DNA of 64,000 bases from Nymphaea colorata (GCF_008831285.2 NC_045140.1:1901528-1965527), one strand, 5' to 3'; counted from the stretch's first letter, positions 30,445-45,408 are shown. Notes: a model not told the origin generated them from the sequence alone. Made by a program: numbers and translations.

Positions 30445-33400
30445 TCAGTCCCCTTCACACCATACTTCACGCAGTAGCTGGTATCTGATAGAATTCACCC
30501 TCTCACTGATGCTCGTATCTGCCGGAGGACTTTCAGCTGAGAGCACCTGTGTTGGTGAAGTTGGTGTCCTGTCAAAAATTGGTGTGAGTGGTGTTTCAAG
30601 CTCATCAAGCTCATCATCACTGGTAGGGCATTTCCTCAATACTGAAGGAGCATTCTTTTTCCACTTAAAGTGGCCCTGCACGTCTCCAATGACAGAAGAA
30701 ACTGATGGTCTGCTAGGTGGGGAGTATTTGATTGGAGCAGCAATGCAGGGATAGCTACTGATAGGCTCTCTTCCCCCAGATCGTGGATTCTGATCATAAG
30801 TTATCTGACCAATATATTAAGCATTAACCATGATGAATGATTTTCCATAAATGATCAGTATTCAATACCTTCAGCGAAAATTATGACCTTTTTTTTCCCC
30901 AAATAACTGGGGAAAAGATCCAAGCGACAGAGCAGATCATCAAAACGCAACTAACAAGAAACCAAAGATACGAAAAAGATGACCATATTAACTGGTACAT
31001 CATTGTGAAACCAAGGCTTATGCTCTTGGTTCTACAAAATTTCTTACAAACAAAACATGCATCTAGTTTAAGCCGAGTTCAAAGACCAGAGAAGAGTATC
31101 AATATGACATGAGACCACAGATAAACCAGCTGAGATTCTTAAGCCCGTGAGACCTTATCACAACATTAGATTTGGATTCAATATAAATGCCCCTCATAAT
31201 TCATTCAATAACCTTCCAAACTTTCAGCCTTCATAAGCAGAAAATTAATTACACTTATACCAGCAAAGAATTTAGCACCACAGAAAATGATGGTTGTTGA
31301 CAAGTACTGACCTCAGAATCAAGTGCTTCAAGAACAGCCTTAGAAACCGGTCCGGGGCAAAATTCGTCAGGCACACATTTCAACAGAATTCGCTTCAGAA
31401 GAGGTGCAGCAAATGTTGGGCATACCTTCATGCATAAAAGAACAAATCAGACAAATTGCAATCTAGAAAAGTGTGGCTGGTGAAGAAAAGGTATAACCCA
31501 AGTTAAGAGCAAACCTCTTTTCTGATAGATGCATCTAAAAGCAAATCCTTTGGAAGCATCAAGAGGTCACTCAAGGCATTGAGAAGATGGAAAGACTTGC
31601 ATGAAGTTGCAAAATTCTGCTCCTCACCAATATTGGAGTTGTCAACTTCCATAGAATCATCATCATCATCAATACCAAAAAGATCAGCCAGGTATCTAGA
31701 CCAGGTACCAATCTGCATGTCCAGAGCTATATCTTCAGCAGGAGATTCCTTATAAGAAATAGAATCACCCGATAGGGAATGGGTCAAATAAGAAAAAATA
31801 TGGAGCCACAAGTCCTTTGGTATCCGTAATGTTTTCTGGCTTCAAGGCTTACAATACTAAAAAAATTCCCAGTTGATCCTATGATTCCTTGGAATAACTC
31901 ATCACATGATCCAAAGTATAAGATACAAAGAAGCTGTACAGCCAGCCAACTTACTTATATCATTCATGACCAATTAACGTGCATAGCTATTATTCTCACT
32001 ATACTCCCATTTGACAGAAGGAAGCACATGATCTACAGGGAAACATGGAGAAAGAAAGATATGGAACACAAATGAAACTGTTAATACTAGATTAGAAAAA
32101 GCAACAAGTGCAAAGATGTATAATTTATAACTCACAGCATTTTTCAGTTGTGCACCAGCACCGAAGCTCAAATTCTGACATGAAATTGGGAGAACCCTGT
32201 AACCGCTAATTGGATCAGAAACAGGATCCATTGGAATATCATCAGCTGATTCGCGCAGAATGGCATTGAACATAGCTACATCCAGCCTAGCTACACATTG
32301 TTGCATTACCTGATAAACAGATGAAAGATGCAGGTTAATATTTTGGAACTCCCACATGATTACTTGTAACTTGGGCATTTTCATCAGACTGCATAAGTAA
32401 CAAATTGATCCTTTAAGATCTTTTCGAAAAAAGTTTCCTCTTTTCTTTTATGTGTATTAATCTGAGAGGGTCAGGAACTAAAAATGGAAAACAGAAAAAG
32501 AAAACATTGAAGCAGTAATCAGAAACATCCCCACCAGATGAGGGGTCCCTATTGATAATTTGATATAAGTAGCAACACCAGGGAATTGAACTTTGTTCCC
32601 TAAGTAATTTTATGATGTGCTTCTTCAGAAATAAATTTAATCACATGACTAACATCTATAGGGGAAAGGATGGTTGTCTTCATCTTTTGCATGTTTAATA
32701 AGCACAGCACCTGGGAGAAAAAATCAGTCCATACCAATTTTGGCAGCACTGGCAAGCAACCACACTCATGGCCTCCAGCTCGAACAGGACAAAGCCTTTC
32801 AAAGGAATCACGGAAAGCACTTTTCCACAGGTTGATTGAGAAGTTTCCTTTGAGATCATTTCCCAAAGTTGACATCTTTCCAGAAGACTTCTTCAGTTGA
32901 GCATGCCCATCTTCCACTGAATATTGCATGTATAGAGTCAATGTCTGGAAATGAGCAGAAATTTTCAGCTCACGGGATGAACAATATTTCAAAAGGCATA
33001 TATTGATAATAAAGTAAATCTTCAGACAGCAGATAAAAACCCTTTATGTCCTGACCTGCCACCAAACAGATTCAACTATTCGACTGAATATCCAGCATTC
33101 TATGTTCTCTATAGCAGCAGTGAATGTGCTGGGGTCCTGCCAGTCTGCCAATGCTGTATTGAAGATGGGTACTCTTTTTCTTTCCCCAGAAGGAATATCC
33201 TTCCATTTTGCATCAGAATATCCATTCTCATCCCTCTTGCGAAGGTTACTACTGGCTGGACTACCAAAAACTTGGGAAATGAGTATCCTTAAGACAACTG
33301 AATTTGATAGCCAGTACATCAACCTGACGTAACATGAGAAGCATGAAATCAGCCACAACAACAAATATATATATACTGCAGAACGCAGTAAACATGCACA

Positions 33401-34141
33401 CACATTTATACATGGAATACTTAAGATCCTGGTGTCCTGCCATCTACAACTATGCACTATATGACATATAAAATTTTGATATTCATTCCACAAATCTAAT
33501 CATGCAGATGGATTCTCTATGTCCAAAAACCCAGGAATCAATGTGGAACACACAATTCTTTTTTATGTTTATGATGGGTTTTATAAACCAAAAAAGTTCT
33601 GGTCATTAAGTTGTAAATTCCCATACAATTTTTTCTATCATAATATGTATAGCTTGTCGATTTCGGAGGTATTCGATACCTTGATCATGCTTGTATGGTT
33701 AAATTTGCAAAAAATAAAGTCTATATTATGCAAGTAGTAAATTCCAGATATCCCGGATGTCATGGAATTCATATTTTTTAGATGGCAGGAGTCAATGACC
33801 ATTTGGGGGTATGTATGTGTGTGCACACAGGATTCTTAAAGGCATTGCTATCCAGAAATATGTACTCAGTGAGATTCAATTTCTGTTTATCTGATTTCTT
33901 TTGACAAAACTAATTATATTGATGACCACTATATGTCATGAAACATAATAGGAAAAACATGGTTTCTGTATGTGCATCAAAAAGTTAACTATTGATCATT
34001 AAACCCTTAAAAGATCCCAGGAGACACAAAAAAAAAATTATGGTTTCCTCTATTCCTAGTTTTTGGATAATTGCATCCATATGCACCGGCATGCTGGGCA
34101 GTCATCAAATGTCATGGTTCTAAATGGCAGGATTAGATTGC

Positions 34142-34173
<32 letters not shown>

Positions 34174-37100
34174 TAACTGTTGATCATTAAACCACCTCCC
34201 AGCAATATGCTTAGAACTTTTTATTTTTTTACTTACTCCCAATTCCCAATGCATAACTATGTTAAATTATCATTTAGTCATTATGAACCTTGCTCGTTTC
34301 AGATGGATTTCACAAGACAGATCAATTTTTGACAAGTGTTTACTGTTGTATTGAACAACTATTTCTACGTGATGGATATTTTTTCTTGAAAAGAAAACAA
34401 GAAACAGAGAAAGTACCACTGGAAACAAACTCAGCAGAATTATCTAATGATGGAATTGAAAATAATTCCATGTTTGTGTCCAAGTTTGGACACTTTCTGG
34501 TTCCAAATGATACCTGATGTTAAATACATTATACACCAATACAAAAAAATATTAAAATGGATTTTTTATTGAGATTAAGGACAGACCTAGCAATTTCAAC
34601 ATAGACAATGAAACACAAAGGGCCAAGGGAATAAAATGAAAGGCTCAAAGCATGTCAACAGTTTTACACTTTTAGATAGGAGCATTATAAAAGCTAAACA
34701 ACCAATCCTCTGTTCTTCATCATAGGAGTAACCAATAGGATATTTCATCGAGAAAGCTTATGCGGGACTACATTTCATTACAGAAGGTACTGAATTATAA
34801 AAAGGCCAAGAAATGAGTATTAACTGCAAAACAAAAACATAATTGAAAAGAAGTCATACCTGGGGACATCATTCCCGCATGCTTTTGCAGCCAAGACCAT
34901 CCCTGATGCTATACTTCTAGCAGCACTGACCCTCTTTTCTCTGGACCAATTTCTGTGTGCATGAATATACATCCTTGAAAGACGTCGTGCTGGAGTATGG
35001 ACTTTATGTACTGAACTTCCATGTTCTGCAACTACAGAATAAAGTGCAGCCTCAATAATTGCTGCTTCTCTTAATTCTGACTCAAGCCTCTCAATTCTGC
35101 TCACAAGTTCTTGAATTTTACTGTCAGGAACAGCCTCACCTGTCTCTTCATTAGCAGCCAGTTTACTGTGCATTTTCTCCATTCTCGTGGCATTATTATA
35201 GGAGAATTCTAAACTATTAATTCCCTTTTTTGCATCAGCAAATTGATTATTGTTCCTTAGTGTGATGCCCGTTGGATTTTCAGGCACTGACTTGGCAGAC
35301 CTGTGTCCATGCTTTCTACCACCAATGATGTTACTGACCTTTGCCTTGAAAAGTCCCCTGCTGAATGCCTGCCTCGCACTATTGGAAGTCACTTGCTTCA
35401 CATGGGTTGATTGTGAAGCTTTAGTTTGTTGATCTGACGAACTTGTCGCAATGTTGTTGTCTAGTAATCCATTTACTTCATCTACTCTCCAAGGATGTGA
35501 AAAAATTCCAAGTGCATCATCATCGAAATTTTCATCTATGTAGAGAGGGTCTCCATTCTGCTTCAAATACTTATTATTTTTCTCATCATGTTCAACATTT
35601 CCATTTATAGCTCCGTTGGTTCCTGCCTGAGCCTCTGGCTCTGCTTCTCTATTAGCCTTGTTTCCCTCCATGGAATTTCTGCCCTTTTGTTCCATTGCCC
35701 CATCTTCAGCATCATGGTCATTATTATTTGGAGTAGCTTGTCCAACTTCCGCTACTAGCTTGGCAGTAAAAGGTCCTCCACTTGTTGTGTCATGATGTCT
35801 TTTTACTTCTTCAGAGGTGACTGAAATGATTTCAACAATGCTCCCATGTGGGTCCTGCATCATCAATTTGGTGTCGACAACACTTGTGCTGTTAGTTGCT
35901 CTAACTTCTGCATCTGCAGGCCCAGAAACTGGCGTTGAGGAAGAAGTTTGTGTCTGCAAAGTCACCAATTAATATTTCAGAATTTCTAGTAACACTTATT
36001 CAGATACATACTCTCAGTAGGTTCATATTCATTCAGGTCCTAGTTCCAGCAAATACTTCTGTTGATGGCAGTTGAGATAAGATTTCACATCTTCTTCTTT
36101 TTCTTTTTTCTTTTTTTTGCAGTAAACTGAATCATTTATAACAACACTCCATCACCATCTATCATCAACACTCTTCTATAGACAGTATAGTTTCCTGTTG
36201 GCTTGCAGAATTCCCTTCAAACTCCCTAAAGTGATCTTGTGTTCATCTTATTCATGATATGAGCCACAGATATTTGAGACTGCCAAATTATCATGTAGAG
36301 CAGACAAGAAACTATAACTGAAAAAGCCAAAGTCTGAATGTGATTAATTAAGGAAACTCTTAATGCATGATAATTCAACAGTACCAGCCAAATCAGAACT
36401 GGACGCCTGAAGAAGGACTGATGATGATTCGATGAACCTTTTTCTTTTCAAGAATAAAAACAAAGAGTAGGACATCTACAATTAAACACAAGATTTTAGC
36501 ATGCAGAGGAAAAAATTGGGTAGGAACCCTTACCGATCACGTGCACAGGCCTAGACTATTAGAATCTTTCTTCATCCTTTATCCATACAAGCTTGCAAGT
36601 TTAAGATTCTAGTGAATATTTAGTTATATACATAAAGAAGTATTCAACTGAAGCTGAAAAATGGGATATAAAGCTAACAGTTTCAATAAACCTAGTCATA
36701 TTGTTCAGGGTATTTGCACCTTGAAAAGTCAGGCATCCTTGGATTGGAAACGCATCGTGCAAAATGATGACTACCAGAATTTTTGAAAAATATTTTTTCT
36801 AAAAGCTTCATCTACCATTATTTTTGGACATCTTGAAAAAAAGTACAAGAAACAATAACAGAAGGACCCTCAGGATGTTGCTTTAGTTTCAAATTGTCTA
36901 AATAATTTTACCAGTTCAGGCTTTATGAGAAAAAAGAAAACCACCTTCAATTTTTATATCAATTAAATTCAAATAAACTTTCTTTTTTTTTAAAATTCAC
37001 TTACAATTTGAAACCAGTCAAAGGAGTAACAGTACCTTGAACACCAATGAAAACCGATAAGGACAAAAAGGTATCCAGCAAGATACCCAACCCAAAGCAT

Positions 37101-38203
37101 CCATCATAAATGGCCTTCAAACTGCATTTAAAGTTTTGCTGTATGGACATACCAAAAATTATAAAATATCAATCTCCTTAAAATGCAGACATGACAGCAT
37201 TTATGTATAAGAGAATCCATATCTAGCACTCCTTGCTCTTGTTACTCCTATTGACTATGATTTGACAACAAACAGAGAGCATGAAAATTATCATGTGAAG
37301 TAGCAGAGAGAGAAGCTGCAAGAGTCATATACAAGAATCTATGTAACTGATTCTAGTGAAGCTAACCACAAACTAGCAAAAAACAGAAATCTGAGAAATA
37401 CAAAGAGTGAACAAGCATGGGCAGTCTCAATTCAAGGAAAAGATCAATACCACTTCTCCCAGTTTACTGACAACCCAAGAATCATCAGATTTAAGAGACA
37501 ACGAGTCTGCATTCTCTTCTTCTGGATGAGGTGGAGAATTAGTCATCAGAGGTTGTGAGCAATGGGAGGAAGCATCATCATCCGTAAATGATGCAATTTC
37601 AGCTTCCTCAATGTTCTCTTCATTTATGAGAGCAGAATTTTCTTTGTCATCCTTCTCCAATGAGTTTTCTTTTGGCAAGAAGCCTCCAGATGAAGAACTA
37701 CTACTATCCCTTTCACATGATTGGATTTTCATGTAAAGCACTGGCGGTGATGAGTTCCGGAAGCTTCGTTTGCAGTTCATGGAGGCATTTATATTAACAG
37801 GATCCTTAATGACACCATACTCAGCCAGATCTATCACAACGGTTCCAAGGATCTGGCCTTTTGCTGCCTTGCCCTTGCGAGTCTCATATAAATTCAGTTC
37901 CAAATAATTCTTCTGAAAGGTCTCCAACTCAACGCCCTTTGCGGACAATTCATGGGACAAAGTCACAGAAAGAATGAAGGATTCATTGAATTCAATCTTG
38001 CTGTCGGAACTAGAATCAATAGAAGGAACAACTGATTTGGTGTACCCACATTGCCGTTCCCCATTTTCCCATTGCAGCAATACGGGGTGCTGAGATTTTG
38101 AAGACCGCGAAGGTAGCCATGGTTTGATTTCCTCAACATGGACGACATAATCAACACGGATAGATGTACCCTTTTTGGTCTTCGTTTTTTTCCCAAGGAA
38201 CAT
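30445..38203 (-). CDS. NT-C2 (EEIG1/EHBP1 N-terminal) domain protein with DIL-like C-terminal region, eight exons
   Basis: Exons, 5' to 3': 38203-37451, 35953-34860, 33323-33056, 32944-32711, 32309-32136, 31712-31515, 31425-31312, 30804-30445. All introns are GT-AG, phases agree, and the sum is 3195 bases (1064 residues plus stop). Residues 1 to about 165 form the NT-C2 domain (KKTKTKKGTSIRVDYVVHVEEIKPW; LELNLYETRKGKAAKGQILGTVVIDLAEY), a C2-type module linked to membrane or cytoskeleton attachment. A long acidic, Ser/Asn-rich linker follows, then a short coiled coil (about 529-550) and the conserved ALYSVVAEHGSS / HTPARRLSR segment. Residues about 616-945 resemble the DIL domain of class XI myosin tails (LDVAMFNAILRE; AQLKNAIGTWSRYLADLFGI; IRKEVCPTFAAPLLKRILL). 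Molecular function is unknown; a role in trafficking or organelle positioning is inference. A second GT three bases upstream of the exon 1 donor is equally in phase. Confidence 0.88.
34142..34169. repeat. (AT)n microsatellite in intron
   Basis: AT run in the second intron of the NT-C2 gene. Confidence 0.95.
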
Positions 38204-39700
38204 GATGGACTAGCACTCTAATAAGAGGATGCAATAGTGCTTGGTCTTATGACTACAATAACTGGACTTCAACTCTGTGAAAAATACCTCATTTGCTGAC
38301 ATTGATCGTCAACTTCAAACAACAAGTACTGCAAATGCTGCCTGGTTAAGGGAAAACACTAATCAGTATTAGATTGAGAAAAAGGAACCAACATTTGATT
38401 TAGATACCAAGAATTTTACTGAAACGAGAGATACGTGAAAGTAACGGGTGCCAGTAGCTCTATACAGAGGACGAGAAGGCACCGGAACAACGCAAGCAAC
38501 AACATTAATAGTTCATATTACTCGAGCTATAGAATATGTACACGATAAAGCAGGGGTCTCCATCTGCTCAATCGAAAAGAAGATAGCTCAAGTTACGAGA
38601 ATTCAGTCACTGAAATTCAAAACGTTTCAATTTTCAACTACTTACCAAACACTTGAAAGATTATTCTTTCGCTAAAATTCAGAACTAAATGTAACAAATC
38701 ATTCAGAATCCAGTTAATATATATACCAAACCTCATAAAGAAAAAACTAAACAAGGGAAGCGATTTCGAAACTCTTCCACATTATCTGAAGAAAACCATA
38801 AACGGAGAGAGCAGAACAAGGAAAAGAAGTCCTGAAATGGGAAAATCTGAATACAAATTCTCCTCCAGAAGAGCAATAATTCAACGTAATCAAGAAAGAA
38901 ACTCAGAAACAAAAAGAAAGGAAAATTCCATAATGCAGAGAAACACGACAAGCTTTCAAATGAAAGTAATGATAATAGTAACGAAGACGCTGAGAGAGTT
39001 GAAGATCAAATATATGATAAATTCCTAACCGTCCATCGGGAAACGAAACTCACGCAAAAAAACCTCAGTTTCAGAAAGCAATGGAACGAGGGGAAAAAAA
39101 AGGTAGAAGAATGGACTCTTCAAATATGTCAACGCAGTTTAGATTTAGAACAATGAAGAAGGAAGAACTGACGAGCAAAAAATGAAGAAGACAGTTAAGT
39201 GTTTAGTAGCCAAAATTTTGACAAAGAGAACCGATAACATCCTTCAGAAAATTCCGAACTCGACTTCAAAGCAAACCGGAAAATTGACATCAACGTCATC
39301 TTCTGAGAGAGTGAGACAGAGAGAGAGGTACAAAATGCAGGCGGTTCCTTGAGGTGTGTCCTCGAGAAGAAAATCACCGGTATTAACGCAAAAACTTCAC
39401 TGAGCACAGAGGAATTCAAAACCTTTTCTCCTTGTCGTTGTCGTCGTCGTCGTCGTCATCGCAAGACAGAGAGAGGTGGGGAGAGAGAAATGAAGAAAAA
39501 CAAAATCAGAATTCAGCCGTCTCTCTCTTTCTCTCTCTGCTTCACCTGCCGTGCGCTCCACACTGTGGCACCAGTCAATTTCTGACTTCCACGATCAACT
39601 CCTCCTTCCATCAGTCACGCCCCGAAACCGAATTTTGCATATAAATTGAATATAAAGATCATTTCTCAATTCATCCTTGTCTTACAACCTAATTCCAGAA
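38204..39700 (-). promoter_or_regulatory. 5' region of the NT-C2 gene
   Basis: No separate gene is seen. Pyrimidine/purine-rich tracts (39310-39330 and 39470-39545) and a (GTC)n tract at 39427-39462 are typical of a plant 5' UTR and core promoter. A 5' UTR intron between about 38.3 and 39.5 kb is plausible because the coding ATG is 1.3 kb away. The transcription start is not determined. Confidence 0.4.
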
Positions 39701-41156
39701 ACCGGCCTTGCCTTGAATTAGACTTCATTTTCTAAACTAAATTACTATATCCTGCATTTTTTATGCAATCAGATCAGGTCTACATCGAATCTCATTTGGA
39801 TTCTGGGCTCAAATTTGGATTCTATCATCAAATCTCACACTGAATCCAAATCCGATTATAAACAGATCTAAGGATTTTTTACTAAATTCAACTAAACTGA
39901 ATTCAAATCGGCAATCAAATATGTCCAATCCATTTATATCCCCACTTCTCCATTATAAGTCTGCATGTTCTGCTTGTTAGTTTCCTGCTCATAAACTCTA
40001 TTTTATGAGCATGGTCTTCTCTGCTCATATAAGCTCAGTGTTTTTAAGTGTATCGTGCGATACGAATAACATTAATTTGTATTAGTTTTTATGAGAAGAA
40101 ATCTTTCTTCGAAAATGGGTTTTGAATAGGTTTAGCAGTTCGATGGGATAATCTAAATGCTTTCATGATTGAATCCAATAAAACTAAAAAATTAATATCC
40201 CGAATCCATATCGTAACGGATCACTTTCCGACCTTTTTCTAGAGAAAAGAAAGGTGCATGAGAGGCATGGCTCACTCTTTGTCTGTTTCAGCTATGACCT
40301 ATAGGCATGTAATTGGTTGATTCCAAAATTTTAGCTCTTTTAGTTGTACCAACTTTAGGTTGGAATCCAATGGTTCATGTAGGCGAATTATATGAAGTTG
40401 AATATTTTTTTGCTTCCGTAATAACTGTAATAAATGATTTATGGATTTCTTCATTCAAGTTTGGATAGAGAAACCCTCCCCCGTCAATCAATACATTGCA
40501 TTTTCCGATAATTTAGATGCATCAATAATCAGATTGATTCCTTCTCAGAGAAAAAATGAAATAAAAATCTGAAGATTTTTTTTTTCTGATCTTATATGCA
40601 AAATTAAAATTTAAAAAACAATTTATTTAAGAGCTCACGATTTGGTCATACCTCATAAATGGGCTTTTATTTTTAATTTTTTTCTGCTTGGACATGTATT
40701 TCCCACTAATAAGAGTCAAAGATGGGCACATGCTAGGGTTATTGTTATTTCTAATTATATTGTTCTTTCAAGTTGGTAATATGGGTACATGTGGGTCTCA
40801 TTCAATAAATGCCACCAAAAATATGCTCCCTATTGAAAATTCAGAAGTATATGGATCATTCTTGGGACTACCAATAAATAGGATTCTAAATCTTTTTTTT
40901 TCATAATTTAACAAACTATTTATAGAGAAAAGTCAATGAAAGCAAGTTATTTATTATAACATTTCTGCTACTTTTCACATTCCACGAATGCCATAACATC
41001 CAAAACAACCATAAAGTAAATATGTTTAATTTGAATTAAAAACCTAGAGGCAATTAACAAGTTCATTTTGGTCTGTTGACAAAGCCGATCCATTTATTGC
41101 TTTTTACAACAAGTGGCGGCTACATAATTTCCACAATATCTATAAGGACTTAAATC

Positions 41157-41160
<4 letters not shown>

Positions 41161-41211
<51 letters not shown>

Positions 41212-41212
41212 G
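41161..41212. repeat. (AT)n microsatellite
   Basis: About 25 AT units, interrupted by one TGT. The longest such tract in the window. Confidence 0.95.
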
Positions 41213-41824
41213 TGAAAGTTTAATTTTTAAAAACTTGAGGGGGTGATGGCTCATGGCAGTATCCCTAGATCTGCTCCTGCTTGTGAGGGAATTGATGCCC
41301 ATAGAAATCAAACCGGCGACCGACCTCTTACCAGCCACTGACCTAACCAACTTATACCTGGGCAGAGGCAGTTGGAGGCATCATGTGGGCAATTGCCCAC
41401 ACAAGACGAGAAAAGATACTTATTTGTATATCAACACTTTAGGGTAATTGTTCTCAACCTCTTAAAAAGTTTAAAATTTTATTACTAGTGCTCCCTTAAC
41501 TAAAAACTTCTGGCTAAGTCCGCCGAACCCCTTGATCATATAATAAAAAATTAATATGGGGTGCACCATTTTGTCAATGGAATTAGGTAGGTTTGAAATT
41601 GTCACTAGCCCTTAAGCCAGAGATGAATTGAGAAGAAGCCCATAAATATTCCATTGTTTATAGTGATGAATACCACGTCTGGACCTCAGGACTTTGGAAA
41701 CGAGAGAGAACAAAAAGAAACTAAAAAGCCAAAAGAAAGTTACAGAGCAAAAAGAAAGTTTTCCACCTGAGACAGAGCAAAAAGAAAGTTTCCCGCCTGA
41801 GACAGCGATCGTGAAACTGAGTTT

Positions 41825-42035
41825 TTCAATTAAAAAGTGAATCGGTACGCTTTCGAGTCAAGTCGAGCTTTAACCGTTTGAGATCAATGAACTCGAACTC
41901 GGATCGACTAAAAAAACGAGTCGACAAATAAGCTCGAGTTCGGCTCGTTTATTAAAATAGTCGGCTCGAACTCGATTTCGAGTCGAGCTTTAACGAGCCC
42001 AGCTCGAGTTGCTCGAATCGTTGTGCAGGCCTGAA
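41825..42035. mobile_element. CTCGAG-rich dispersed repeat, second copy
   Basis: Same type of wording as 8460-8815 (ctcgagtt, ggctcg, tcgagctt). One end reads gcaggcctgaatc; its complement begins with caggcctgcacaac, which resembles a hAT-like terminus. The opposite end is not clear. Confidence 0.45.
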
Positions 42036-42224
42036 TCAAGAGGTAGTAAAATGTTCGGTGGGGAAAAGAATTCATTGTGGATAATGATGAGCGCCACGTT
42101 AGTACTTGGGCGGTAGCAAAGCTAAGCAGTGGGAATGAAGAGGAAAAGCCAAAAGAAGGATCCCCTTTCCTTCCCTGCAAAGCAAGCAGAAAAAATCAAC
42201 GAGGAAACTTCCGTGCTGAGCTTC

Positions 42225-42242
42225 ATATATATATATATATAT
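42225..42242. repeat. (AT)n microsatellite
   Basis: Short AT run. Confidence 0.9.
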
Positions 42243-45200
42243 GACAGAAGGCAAATTCTGTATGACCTAATAGTTGAAGCAAATAATGCATTTTGGCCCA
42301 CGATATGACACTGCCACCAAGTTTCGAATATTCTAAAAGCACATTATTAATTTGGTCCTAACCATATACCTTGTCACATACAAATGTATATCGACATTGC
42401 AAGCGAGGTATTTTTTTGGTTCACCTTTAAAGGGCCATTTGGAAGCAAATACACTGTTGTCAATGTCTTATGAATCCGCTGAAGCAAGTTCATGAAACAA
42501 TAGTTTTAGTGTTTGATTCGAATTTTTGAAGAAGAATTATGGAACATTGCTTCTACTACCAAACGACTAGTAAAGGAAGTTTCATGATGGGAAGAGAAAT
42601 GTTGCATTCTTGAAAGGCAATGTTCCATGAATGTGTTCATTTTTTAGTACACGTTCATGGAACATTGTGTTCCTGTTGCTAAACACCATCTTAATGTTGT
42701 CAGCATTTTATTTAAACAAATATAGTACATGATTAAAACCAATTTAAACTAAACAGAACAAAATTCAAGCTTTGGGCAAATTGTAATGACCCAAAATTTT
42801 AAATCACTATTTCTTGGATGCGAGGAGCATGTATCACACACATACATTGGTTATGTATGAAATAGTATCTAAATAAGTGAAAAAAATTAAAATACACACA
42901 CCATTGTGGACTTATATCAAGATAAATTTGTGTGACACTAGAAAGTAATGTATCCAACATACGTAGATTGAGTCCAAGATTCAAACAGTACAAAAGAAGG
43001 GACAAAAAATCCAAGAAAAAAACATAAAATGATACATACAAGAGAAACGGTCCCAAAAGAAAAGGTCATGATGATGGGAAAATGTGCATGAAAAAGACAC
43101 ATACGCATGCATACCATGGCCCCTTGTATCACAAAATTAACATCATGAAAAGACAAGAACTGTGAGTAATCCCATTAAATTTCAAGGGATCGCGTGGTAA
43201 ACAAATATGTCATCTAATCAAAATTTACGTTAAGCATCATAACAATATTTAAACCATTACCTGGAACTAATATAAAGTAAGACTAGGCATTTGGCTGATC
43301 CTTTTCAATGAGTGAGTTTCTCTTCATCCTTGTGGTCATGTTTCTTGCCTCTGTCTGTTTATATTTATTCACAGCTTTTCTACTTTTTACCTTTGTAAGA
43401 AAGGTATAAAAGATTCAAGACCCACCTTCTAAAATATGGACTTTGATTTGCCACTAGATTTGTTGTCTTTGACAAAATCTGAGACAAAGTGTGATTCTAA
43501 TGCAGAAAAGATACTGGGATTTCCGGGTCTTTCCGCCCTACTGAAGGATGAAACCTCCTCATTTTTTCTCAGGGTCTAGGGTTGTTTTCAGTGTCTTGAA
43601 GTGGTGCCCCTACTATGCATCAACTTCCATATCGGTACATCTCCTTCGTATCATAGAGAATTGACATTATAGAAGTTCGAAATGGAAACTGGCAGCCTAC
43701 TTGACCCCACCTCATTCCTTGCACCCACCCCCCTCGGAAATAAAGTGGAAAAGATATCATTAAGAACAAATAACAAAACAGCTAGATACTGGAATTACTA
43801 TCTTTTCCCATGACCTAACCGATTATTAAACATGTCATTGTTAGGGTCACATGTGTCGATCACAATCTCAAATGTTCTTACATCTTTAATTTTCTAATGA
43901 ATGTCTCGTTTTGTTAATCACTATCAAACCAATGACTAGAATTTGAACTGTATCATTTGAAAAAATGGTGAAGTTGTTAATTTTTTTTATATATTGTTCT
44001 TTTTAACTATGAATGTTTTAATGATTTGATGAACAAATGAAATGTATTATTGCCTCATTCGACATCAATGAGCTTTCAAATTTTATCCCTTAAATTTCAT
44101 GTTATAAAAATGCATATTGCTTTTGGTTAGATTTAGTATTTATCTGGTTTTAAAGAGACAACTTCTTCCAATCACGAATCATATATAAATACATGCATAT
44201 TTCCAATCTCTCATCATTTTCTCAAGTCACATGTTTGAAGTGATTCACTTTCAAAAGTATTAAATGTATAGGATGTTGTGATTAGTTAATTTAGAAAGTT
44301 GACCGGTGGTTCCCTACATCTTTAATTGGTAGTAGTTCTAGCCAAGTCTTGAAAAACTTGGTCCATAACAGAGGAGACAGACATGAAAGCTACTTCCCTT
44401 TTCTCATGGTAAAGAAGGGATCGAATTGCATTACCCTAGAACAATTCACTGTTGATAATATCAAGCGGGAAATTCTTGAAGAAAAGCAAACCCTCATTGT
44501 TAAGTTCTTGTCTGTCTGAAATGCATTTGCAGAGCCATCTCGGAAAAGCCTCCTGGGTGTCCCTATTTTGGTAGAGAGTTTAGAGACATTTCTAAAAGCT
44601 AGCTACATATTAATGTCAACTACAATGTATGCTTAGAATGATTTTGTGAGCCCATCAACCTTTGCGGCACTTGTCATTTCATAGAGAGAGTTCTCAACAA
44701 GTTGAGCAAAAAGTGCGCTGATGTCCAACATAGGTACTGATTATAAGTTTACTTAGAGTTAAAGACAAGAATATAAAATATAAATGATTAAAATTAAGTA
44801 TAACAAATTAATCAAATCCATAATGATTATTTCCAGTTAAAACCTGAAATTGAATATGCAAATGTTCCCAATGCTAATGATTGTCATTGTAATAAATAAT
44901 AAATCAAGTAGCATTTAAGAAATTAAGGAGAGAAACAATCACAATTCCACTTAAGTTTAATTGGAAAAGGTCCATCTGAATTTCATTAAGTCAAAAACTT
45001 CTTGCTTTATTTATTTGCAGGAGGAACCTAGTGAGTGAGAGAACGAGAATGGAACTTAACTGGAATTAGTCATTTTGAATTTCATTTCTTTCTCAAATGT
45101 AACTAGATTTATTACAAACAATTCTTGCATCAGAAAGCTATTTGAGGAGGGAACAAGAATGGATGACTAGTTTCTTTGTTAAAATTTATAAATGATTGAC

Positions 45201-45376
45201 TTGGTAAAATTAAGGAATCAGCTAAGATTGCTTCCAGTTAAAATTTGAAGCTGAAGATGCAATTGAAATAAAGAATAGAAACAAGTAGGCTTCAACAAAT
45301 TAATTAAATTGAAAAGGATTGTCACCAGTCAACATCCGGAGCTCAACATCCAGTTAAAAATAAAAAGAAGAATGTG

Positions 45377-45380
<4 letters not shown>

Positions 45381-45408
<28 letters not shown>
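45381..45408. repeat. (GA)n microsatellite
   Basis: Fourteen GA units. Confidence 0.95.
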
